NCBI GenBank assembly: GCA_036382905.1
Contig: DASVPL010000015.1
Coordinates: 1 to 24,357 of the forward strand
Source of the DNA: AC-37 sp036382905
GTDB lineage: Bacteria; Actinomycetota; Thermoleophilia; Solirubrobacterales; Thermoleophilaceae
Length of the DNA stretch: 24,357 nucleotides
Direction of reading: 5' to 3'
The notes below the pieces were generated by a model that made no database searches, was not told where the DNA came from, and saw nothing but the letters and a program-made list of their open reading frames with translations. The first letter of the stretch is position 1, and each line of letters starts with the position of its first letter. The position numbers were made by a program, and so were the translations under genes. Of this stretch, positions 16,698 through 21,899 are shown piece by piece.

Positions 16698-17578
16698 TCC
16701 GGGCCGCGCGGCCGGGCGCGCGCAGGCTCGCTCAGCTCGTGTTCGCCCTGGGCGTCGCCGGCGGGATCGCGCTCGGAATCATCGGCTGTGTGCAGGGGGT
16801 GGGTGACGCCGACAAGTACGGCCGCGTGACGCTGCCGGGCGAGGACGTCGTCGATCTGCCCGAGGGCGAGATCGCGCTCTACTACGAGGAGCGCGTCACG
16901 CTCTCGGACAACGACAGCCTGGACGCGCCGGACGGGATCCGCGTCGTGGCGGTCCGCGAGAACGAGCGCATCAAGTCGAAGAAGCGGGGGCTCTCGAACG
17001 CGATCAGCCTCGACGGGCGGGCGCTCGACGAGTGGGGCAAGATCGAGATCCCGCGGGCGGGCAAGTGGCGGATCGTCACCCGGTCGAGGGAATCGGGGTC
17101 GAACCAGCCCGCGGTGACGCTCGGGAGGGGCCAGACCGACAACCTCGTGGACGCCGGCACGACCGCCGGCACCGTTATGGCGGCCGGTCTGGGCGCGGCG
17201 CTGCTGATCCTGCTGCTGGGCCGGATCGGCTACACCCGCCCGACGCCGCAGCAGCTCGTGGCGGCGATGCCGCGCCTGCCAGAGGCGTACGGCGGCTCCG
17301 CGCCCGCCTGGTCGCCGTCGCCCGGCTCCGCGCCCGGCGGGGCGATGCCCGGCGGCTCCGCGCCCCCGACCGGCTCCCCACCCGCCTGGTCGCCGCCGCC
17401 CGGCATCATGGCGGCGCCCGCTTCACCGCCCGCGCCGGCGGCCGCGAGCGGCGATCCGGTCGAGGTCCAGCTTCGCGACCTCGAGCGCCGCCACGCGGCC
17501 GGCGAGTTCGACGAGCCCGAGTACAAGCGGCGGCGCCAGGCCGTGCTCGACGCCGCCTTCCGCCGGCCCGGCGGCTAG
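16694..17578 (+). CDS. Two-TM membrane protein with Pro/Ala-rich linker and C-terminal SHOCT-like segment
   Basis: A 294-residue protein starting at GTG 16694, overlapping the infA stop (GTGA). A first hydrophobic segment at about 14-32 is a signal anchor or signal peptide. Residues 40-145 form a probable extracytoplasmic beta domain, and a second transmembrane helix lies at about 159-176. A long Gly/Pro/Ser/Ala linker (about 198-253), with repeated GGSAP and PAWSP units, leads to the last 40 residues, VQLRDLERRHAAGEFDEPEY and following basic residues. That pattern (helix, hAAGEFDExEY, helix) matches the SHOCT short C-terminal domain, often found in membrane proteins and thought to mediate oligomerisation or binding. 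Function is unknown. The coupling to infA is odd and may only reflect compact gene packing. Confidence 0.8.
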   Translation: MIRAARPGARRLAQLVFALGVAGGIALGIIGCVQGVGDADKYGRVTLPGEDVVDLPEGEIALYYEERVTLSDNDSLDAPDGIRVVAVRENERIKSKKRGLSNAISLDGRALDEWGKIEIPRAGKWRIVTRSRESGSNQPAVTLGRGQTDNLVDAGTTAGTVMAAGLGAALLILLLGRIGYTRPTPQQLVAAMPRLPEAYGGSAPAWSPSPGSAPGGAMPGGSAPPTGSPPAWSPPPGIMAAPASPPAPAAASGDPVEVQLRDLERRHAAGEFDEPEYKRRRQAVLDAAFRRPGG

Positions 17579-17595
17579 CCACTCCGCGCCGCTAG

Positions 17596-17638
17596 GCGCC
17601 TGGCGCCACCCGCGCGGCTAGAGCCCGGCGCCAGGCGC
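17596..17638. terminator. Large inverted repeat between convergent genes
   Basis: GCGCCTGGCGCC (17596-17607) and GGCGCCAGGCGC (17627-17638) are perfect 12-bp inverted arms around 19 bases, lying between the convergent SHOCT and LysR genes. A 13-bp direct repeat, GCGCCGCTAGGCG, flanks it at 17586-17598 and 17646-17658; the second copy includes the LysR stop. It probably serves as a bidirectional terminator, though it lacks a T-run. Confidence 0.55.
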
Positions 17639-17651
17639 GCCGCGCGCGCCG

Positions 17652-18578
17652 CTAGGCGACGGCGGTGATCGCCGGCTTCGGCGCGAACTCGGACCCGGTC
17701 TCCTTCAGGATCGCGAGCATCTCGTCGAGGGCGGGGGAGCGGTAGCCGTTGGCGAGGATCCCGGCGTAGATCTTCCGCACGCCCGGCTTGATGTCGATCC
17801 GGCGCACCACGATGTCGGGGCGCTCCCCGATCAGCGCGAGCTCCGGGATCAGCGCCACGCCGACGCCCGCGCCGACGAGCCCCTGCACCACGCCGAAGTC
17901 GTCGCTCTCGTATGCCACGCGCGGCTCGAAGCCGGCGTTCGCACACGCCTTGCGGGTCGCGACCGAGCACGCGCACGCCTGCGTCGGCTGGATCCACGCC
18001 TCGTCGGCGAGGTCCTTCATGCGGACGCGCTCGCGCTTGGCGAGCGGGTGGTCGACCGCCAGGGCGAGATGGAGCGGATCGTCGAGGACGTGCTCGAAGT
18101 CGAGGTCGGGCTGCTCGAGGACGCCGCTCGTGTCGTCGACCAGGACGAGGTCGAGCTCGCCCGCCTTCAGCCGCGGGAGGCTCTCGATCGGGTCGGCCTC
18201 GACCAGCGACAGCTCGACCGCGGGATGGCGGCGGCTGAACTTCGCGATCGCGCGCGGCATGAGCGTCGCGCCCGCGGTGGGGAAGGAGCCGAGGCGCAGC
18301 CGCCCGCCGCGCAGGCCGGCGATCGCCTCGAGCTCGGCCTCCGCGTCGGCCAGCCGCGCGAGGATGCCCTCGGCGTGGCGGACCAGCGCCTCACCCGCGT
18401 CGGTCAGCCGGATGCCGCGCGGGTTGCGCTCAATAAGGGTGGTGCCGGTCTCGCGCTCGAGCGCGGCGACCTGCTGCGAGACGGCCGACTGCGTGTAGCC
18501 CAGCTTCTGCGCCGCCGCCGAGAACGACTGCTCCGCCGCGACCTCCTTCAGCACCTTCATCCGCTTCACGTCGAGCAT
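17652..18578 (-). CDS. LysR-family transcriptional regulator
   Basis: The 308-residue protein has the LTTR N-terminal winged helix-turn-helix (about 5-62: MKVLKEVAAEQSFSAAAQKL, then YTQSAVSQQVAALE, then NPRGIRLTDAGEAL). A linker helix (about 63-90) and a periplasmic-binding-protein-like effector domain (about 93-295) complete the normal architecture and length. The ATG at 18578 has no SD but has TAAGTT six bases upstream, so the mRNA is probably leaderless. An ACTT-N11-AAGT site overlaps this -10, which fits the usual self-repression. It is divergent from the short GNAT-like gene, the classical LTTR arrangement for a regulated target. Three Cys residues occur close together around CACSVATRKAC in the effector domain; redox sensing is possible but speculative. 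Confidence 0.94.
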   Translation of the reverse strand: MLDVKRMKVLKEVAAEQSFSAAAQKLGYTQSAVSQQVAALERETGTTLIERNPRGIRLTDAGEALVRHAEGILARLADAEAELEAIAGLRGGRLRLGSFPTAGATLMPRAIAKFSRRHPAVELSLVEADPIESLPRLKAGELDLVLVDDTSGVLEQPDLDFEHVLDDPLHLALAVDHPLAKRERVRMKDLADEAWIQPTQACACSVATRKACANAGFEPRVAYESDDFGVVQGLVGAGVGVALIPELALIGERPDIVVRRIDIKPGVRKIYAGILANGYRSPALDEMLAILKETGSEFAPKPAITAVA

Positions 18579-18584
18579 AAGGGC

Positions 18585-18590
18585 AACTTA
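18585..18590 (-). promoter_or_regulatory. -10 element, leaderless start of the LysR gene
   Basis: TAAGTT on the minus strand is followed by six bases and the ATG. It overlaps the left arm of the LTTR box, so binding there would block transcription. Confidence 0.5.
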
Positions 18591-18604
18591 TCACACGGCC
18601 AAGT
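18586..18604. promoter_or_regulatory. LysR-type (T-N11-A) operator
   Basis: ACTT (18586-18589), 11 bases, AAGT (18601-18604) is a dyad of exactly the T-N11-A form bound by LysR regulators. It lies in the 93-base region between the divergent LysR and GNAT-like genes, and overlaps the LysR -10. Confidence 0.6.
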
Positions 18605-18613
18605 AACAATCGT

Positions 18614-18642
18614 TTGAATTTATACCGCCCAGCGTCGATAGT
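18614..18642 (+). promoter_or_regulatory. Promoter of the GNAT-like gene
   Basis: TTGAAT (18614-18619), 17 bases, GATAGT (18637-18642) gives a good -35/-10 pair. It begins nine bases downstream of the LTTR box, which places the regulator near -60, a normal activation position. Confidence 0.5.
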
Positions 18643-18671
18643 CCTCGTAACCCCCACATACGGAGACAGCC

Positions 18672-18965
18672 ATGAGCCACCGCGACACCATCCTCATCCG
18701 AAGCAGCAACGAGCACGACGCCCCCGCCATCGCGCGGCTTGCCGTACTCGACAGCGCGCCCGCGCCGAGCGGCCGGATGCTGGTCGCCGAGGTGGACGGG
18801 ACGATGCGCGCGGCGCTTTCGCTGGACGGCGGCCGCTCGATCGCGGACCCGTTCGCCCACACGGCGCATCTGGTCGAGCTGCTGCGCGCACACGCCGCCG
18901 CGCTCGACACCGTGCGCCCCGCGCCTCAGCGCGCCCAGCGCCACCTGGCGCCCGTAACGGTCTAA
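18672..18965 (+). CDS. Short GNAT-like protein (probable N-terminal half of an acetyltransferase fold)
   Basis: A 97-residue protein starting at ATG 18672 with SD GGAGA five bases upstream. The sequence TILIRSSNEHDAPAIARLAV followed by MLVAEVDGTMRAALSLDGGR resembles the first helices and strands of GNAT N-acetyltransferases (IRxATxxDAxAIxxL, VAExDGxxxA). It then continues with RSIADPFAHTAHLVELLRAH and ends in an Arg/Pro tail. The acetyl-CoA pyrophosphate loop (Q/RxxGxG/A) of GNATs is absent, so catalysis is doubtful. I recall similar short proteins in related actinobacteria, so this may be a stable small family rather than a decayed gene. Position opposite a LysR gene, with a shared regulatory region, suggests it is the regulator's target. 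Confidence 0.75.
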   Translation: MSHRDTILIRSSNEHDAPAIARLAVLDSAPAPSGRMLVAEVDGTMRAALSLDGGRSIADPFAHTAHLVELLRAHAAALDTVRPAPQRAQRHLAPVTV

Positions 18966-18979
18966 AACCGGGACCGCCG

Positions 18980-20311
18980 CTAGCCGGCAGCGGCCGGCAG
19001 CGGCGGCACCGCGTCGACCCACTCGCGGTCGGTCGCGCGCTCGATGTGCTCGGCGGCGTCCAGGAGGATCTCCTCGCGGTTCCACGCGGCTTGGAGCATC
19101 AGGCCGACGGGCATGCCGTTGCCATCGCGTCCCACTGGCACGTTGATCCCGGGGATGCCGGTCAGGTTCCCGAGCGCAGTCTGGCCGATGTTCGCCGGCT
19201 CGGGCGACGAGGGCCCGGACGGGCGCTCGACCATCGGCGCCTCGATCGGCGGCGCTCCGACCGGAATCGTCGGCCATACCAGGAGGTCGTAGTTCCCGAA
19301 GGCCGACGCGAGGGAGCGCCGTAGCTGCGAGCGGATCCGGTTCGAGCGGTGAAACGCCTCGGCCGGCATCAGGCGCTGGTACTTGATGAGCGCGATCGAG
19401 AGCGGGTCGGCCCCGGCGAGGTCCTCGGCGTCGAACTCAGGGAGCGCCTCGACCGTGATGATCAGGACCGTCGCGATCAGCGCGTACGCGGCTCCCTCGA
19501 GCGAGATCTCGTCCACCTGCCAGCCGGAGGCCGCGAGCGCGTCGCGGCAGGCCTCGTCGACGGCCGGATCGAGGTCGCCCCAGAACGGGTCGCGCACCAC
19601 GGCCACGCGCAGCCCGGCGCCGTCGCCGGCGGGCAGCTCGCGCCCGAGCAGGGCGGAGCCGAACAGGCGCGCATCGGCGGCGTCGCGGCACATCGGGCCC
19701 GCCGCGCCGAGCGCGGAGTGCCGGTGCACGTGCCCCGCGCGCGGGATGACGTTGTTCGTGCACTTGAGCCCGGTGATCCCGCAGTAGGCGGCGGGCAGCC
19801 GGACCGAGCCGCCGCCGTCGGCGCCCACCGCGCCGGCGACCATGCGCGACCCGACGGCCGACGCCGACCCGCCGGACGATCCCCCGGCGCAGCGCGTCGC
19901 GTCCCACGGGTTCCCGACCGGCCCGTAGGCCGAGATGTGACCTGTCGTCCCCGCGCCCCAGAAGTGCATCTGCGAGACCCCGGCCACCACGGCGCCGGAA
20001 TCGCGCAGCAGCCTGAACACGTCCGACTCGCTCGCCGGGAGCGCGTCGCGCGCGGAGCCGTTGCGCGGGGCGCGCCACGGGATGGCCCACTCGTCCTTGA
20101 TCGCCACCGGGACGCCGTGCAGCGGGCCCTGCGGCGCCTCGGCCAGCATCCGCTCGGACTCCTCGGGGAAGGTGGCCACGATCGCGTTGAGGGCGCCGTT
20201 GCGCTCCTCGATCCGATCGAGGGTGGCGCGCAGCAGCTCGCCCGGGTCGAGGTCGCCACTGCGGATGGCGGCCGCCTGCTCGCGCAGCGGGAGATCCTGG
20301 GGGTGGCTCAT
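18980..20311 (-). CDS. Amidase signature family hydrolase
   Basis: The 443-residue enzyme carries the Ser-cisSer-Lys triad of amidase signature enzymes: Lys72 in VAIKDEW, Ser145 in GGSSGGSAS, and nucleophile Ser169 in GADGGGSVRLPA. The Ser145-Ser169 spacing of 24 equals that in FAAH. Family members hydrolyse amides (amidase, 1-carboxybiuret hydrolase AtzE, allophanate hydrolase, GatA). The substrate pocket cannot be read. The ATG overlaps the stop of a 67-residue upstream gene (ATGA), a pairing that recalls AtzG-AtzE and GatC-GatA. It is too short in the C-terminal part to be an allophanate hydrolase. The Arg-Leu-Pro variant of the usual RIPA is mild. It is convergent with the GNAT-like gene, 14 bases away. 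Confidence 0.93.
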   Translation of the reverse strand: MSHPQDLPLREQAAAIRSGDLDPGELLRATLDRIEERNGALNAIVATFPEESERMLAEAPQGPLHGVPVAIKDEWAIPWRAPRNGSARDALPASESDVFRLLRDSGAVVAGVSQMHFWGAGTTGHISAYGPVGNPWDATRCAGGSSGGSASAVGSRMVAGAVGADGGGSVRLPAAYCGITGLKCTNNVIPRAGHVHRHSALGAAGPMCRDAADARLFGSALLGRELPAGDGAGLRVAVVRDPFWGDLDPAVDEACRDALAASGWQVDEISLEGAAYALIATVLIITVEALPEFDAEDLAGADPLSIALIKYQRLMPAEAFHRSNRIRSQLRRSLASAFGNYDLLVWPTIPVGAPPIEAPMVERPSGPSSPEPANIGQTALGNLTGIPGINVPVGRDGNGMPVGLMLQAAWNREEILLDAAEHIERATDREWVDAVPPLPAAAG

Positions 20312-20511
20312 CCGGTGGGTGCCCGTGACGGGTCGAAGGCCAGCTCGGGCTTCACGTCGCGCAGGTCTTCGGCCATCAGAGCGCGAACCTGGCTACCGTA
20401 GACCTCGTCGGCGATGCGCATGATCACGAGGTCGGTGTCGTTTACCGTCTCGCCGGCCAGCTCCATACCGGCCCGGACGAACTGTTCGAACGCGTCCATG
20501 TACGTATGCAT
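20308..20511 (-). CDS. Small helical protein, probable amidase partner (AtzG/GatC-like)
   Basis: The gene encodes 67 residues and ends with an ATGA overlap to the amidase, so the two are translationally coupled. The sequence is MDAFEQFVRAGMELAGETVN, then two helices (DTDLVIMRIADEVYGSQVRA), then an extended tail DLRDVKPELAFDPSRAPTG. Two helices followed by an extended acidic-proline tail is the layout of GatC and of AtzG (DUF4089-type), small subunits that wrap around their amidase. Identity to either family is weak by eye, so this is inference from size, position and layout. The start may be ATG 20511 or, more likely from the sequence pattern, the ATG at 20499 (Met5). No SD is seen for either. 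The start lies only 30 bases from the divergent secreted-protein gene. Confidence 0.7.
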   Translation of the reverse strand: MHTYMDAFEQFVRAGMELAGETVNDTDLVIMRIADEVYGSQVRALMAEDLRDVKPELAFDPSRAPTG

Positions 20512-20513
20512 AC
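20504..20513. promoter_or_regulatory. Palindrome in the divergent promoter region
   Basis: GTATGCATAC is a perfect 10-bp palindrome and the most A/T-rich stretch between the divergent small-protein/amidase pair and the secreted-protein gene. Read both ways it offers a TATGCA -10-like hexamer, which on the minus strand ends seven bases before ATG 20499. It may be a shared, symmetrical promoter core or an operator. Confidence 0.4.
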
Positions 20514-20541
20514 CGCAACGACGACCGGAGGTGCGTGTTCA

Positions 20542-21225
20542 ATGCCCTCGATGAAGCGACTAATGCCGCTCGCGGCCGCATGCCTGAGCCTCGCGCTGGC
20601 GCCCTCGGCGGGCGCCGACGTGCGCGAGATCGGCCAGCCGACGCCGTTCCCGGCGGCGAGTTGCCCCGAGAACTGCCAGGCGATCGCGCAGGTCTCGGGC
20701 TACAACGCCGAGATCGGCAAGTCGAAGAACACGTTCCGGATCAACCGGCCGGGGCGCGTGGTCGCGTTCACGATGCGGCTCGGCGACCCGAACGCCGAGC
20801 AGCTCAACTACTTCCGCACCACGTTCGGCGGCGTCTCGCAGGCGCGCGTGTCGATCCTCAAGCCAGCGAAGACCAAGCAGCGCCACCGCCTGCTCCAGCA
20901 GAGCGAGCTGGTCAACCTCGAGCCGTACTTCGGCACCACGCCGACGTTCGCGCTCAAGAAGTCGCTGCCGGTGCTGAAGGGGAACATCATCGCCATCACG
21001 GTGCCGACCTGGGCGCCGGCCTTCGCCCACGGCCTCGAGAACGACAACGCCTGGCGCTCGTCGCACCACGACGACGACTGCACGAACGCGATGCCCCCGC
21101 CCGCGGCTCAGATGAGCCTGGGCAGCCTCCGGATCTTCGGCTGCTTCTACCGCACGGCGCGGCTGCTCTACAGCGTCCACTTCGTGCTCGATCCGACTCC
21201 GAAGACAACCGCGCCAACCAAGTAG
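20542..21225 (+). CDS. Secreted protein of unknown function
   Basis: A 227-residue protein. ATG 20542 is chosen because of GGAGGT nine bases upstream and because it gives a clean signal peptide (MPSMKRLMPLAAACLSLALA, cleavage near SAGA-DV). The mature protein starts DVREIGQPTPFPAASCPENC and is rich in beta-strand sequence (RINRPGRVVAFTMRLGDP, later NIIAITVPTWAPAF). Four Cys (two in CPENC, one in DDDCTN, one in FGCFY) could form two disulfides. The C-terminal half has a polar HHDDDC stretch. The pattern fits a jelly-roll or beta-sandwich extracellular protein. I recall similar proteins from Thermoleophilia with no assigned function. It is divergent from the amidase pair. Confidence 0.82.
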   Translation: MPSMKRLMPLAAACLSLALAPSAGADVREIGQPTPFPAASCPENCQAIAQVSGYNAEIGKSKNTFRINRPGRVVAFTMRLGDPNAEQLNYFRTTFGGVSQARVSILKPAKTKQRHRLLQQSELVNLEPYFGTTPTFALKKSLPVLKGNIIAITVPTWAPAFAHGLENDNAWRSSHHDDDCTNAMPPPAAQMSLGSLRIFGCFYRTARLLYSVHFVLDPTPKTTAPTK

Positions 21226-21237
21226 CGGCGGGCCTCC

Positions 21238-21249
21238 GTAGCGCGCTAC
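21238..21249. promoter_or_regulatory. 12-bp palindrome overlapping a -10 element
   Basis: GTAGCGCGCTAC is a perfect palindrome whose last three bases are the first three of the TACCAT -10 of the next gene. A protein bound here would occlude RNA polymerase. It could also be a weak terminator for the preceding gene. Confidence 0.4.
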
Positions 21250-21252
21250 CAT
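21247..21252 (+). promoter_or_regulatory. -10 element, leaderless start of the small membrane protein gene
   Basis: TACCAT is followed by exactly seven bases and GTG 21260. There is no SD. Confidence 0.55.
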
Positions 21253-21259
21253 CGCGCGA

Positions 21260-21601
21260 GTGTCCACGGAGGGTTGGATCTTCATGGTCGGCTTTCGGGT
21301 TTTCGACGTTGGCCTGCTGATCGTCTGGCTGGTCTGGTTCTTCCGCCTCCGTGACGACGACGACCAGGCCGACGACGACGGTCCCGGCGGCGGCGGTCCG
21401 GACCCCTCGCGCGACGACGGTCCCGGCGGCGGCGGTCTGCGCCTCCCGCTCGGGCGCGCCAAGGCGGGTCCGCGCAAGCGCGAGCACGGCGGGCTCCAGC
21501 GGCTGCCGCGCCGACGCGGCGCCGAACCGATGCCGAACCCCGCGCCCGCGCGCGTGCGCCAGCCGACGGCGCCCGTGCCGGCGCACCGTCGCGCGGTCTG
21601 A
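21260..21601 (+). CDS. Small single-TM protein with acidic and Gly-rich repeats
   Basis: A 113-residue protein starting at GTG 21260. One transmembrane helix lies near the N-terminus (about 5-28, FMVGFRVFDVGLLIVWLVWF). The cytoplasmic part is low-complexity: an acidic run (RDDDDQADDD), two copies of DDGPGGGG, then a basic Arg/Pro-rich tail. The acidic-then-basic order suggests a tether or scaffold. Codon-level repetition (a 26-bp direct repeat) points to recent internal duplication. There is no recognised domain. It is convergent with the zinc-ribbon gene, nine bases away. Confidence 0.7.
   Translation: MSTEGWIFMVGFRVFDVGLLIVWLVWFFRLRDDDDQADDDGPGGGGPDPSRDDGPGGGGLRLPLGRAKAGPRKREHGGLQRLPRRRGAEPMPNPAPARVRQPTAPVPAHRRAV
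21373..21437 (+). repeat. 26-bp direct repeat within the small membrane protein gene
   Basis: Bases 21373-21398 and 21412-21437 are identical (starting CGACGACGGTCCCGGC) at an offset of 39 bp, i.e. 13 codons. They encode the two DDGPGGGG units. Confidence 0.85.
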
Positions 21602-21610
21602 CCTGCGGAG

Positions 21611-21880
21611 CTAGCCCTCTACGGCGGGCTGGCGGCGCCCGCAGGTGGGGCAGTCGTTCACGTCCTTGGGCACGAGCTGCTCGAGCGAGCAGCCGCACAT
21701 GCGGAGGTTCTCGACGGCCCACGGGAGCCTGCTCGGGGACGGCGCCAGGGGCAGGATCTTTCCGACGACCTCGAACTCGTCACCGCTGTCGCGGTCGACG
21801 TATACGGTGCCGGGCTCGACCTCCCGGATCACCTCACGGTCCGACCTGGACCGAAGCCTGTAGAGCTGGCGCTCGCTCAC
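21611..21880 (-). CDS. Small zinc-ribbon-like protein
   Basis: The start is placed at GTG 21880 because TATCTT lies eight bases upstream and because a start at 21949 would overlap the beginning of the divergent glycosyltransferase by 50 bases. This gives 89 residues. The N-terminal half (SERQLYRLRSRSDREVIREV, then PGTVYVDRDSGDEFEVVGKI) looks like a small beta domain. The C-terminal half holds Cys62, Cys64, Cys77 and Cys80 in MCGCSLEQLVPKDVNDCPTC, a likely zinc-ribbon. There is no membrane segment. A nucleic-acid or protein-binding role is possible, with no direct evidence. The start is inferred, the gene itself is likely real. Confidence 0.7.
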   Translation of the reverse strand: MSERQLYRLRSRSDREVIREVEPGTVYVDRDSGDEFEVVGKILPLAPSPSRLPWAVENLRMCGCSLEQLVPKDVNDCPTCGRRQPAVEG

Positions 21881-21888
21881 GGCGGCGA

Positions 21889-21894
21889 AAGATA
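21889..21894 (-). promoter_or_regulatory. -10 element, leaderless start of the zinc-ribbon gene
   Basis: TATCTT on the minus strand, eight bases before GTG 21880. On the plus strand the overlapping AAAGAT (21888-21893) stands six bases before the glycosyltransferase TTG and may be its -10, so two divergent promoters could share these bases. Confidence 0.5.
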
Positions 21895-21899
21895 CCGAC

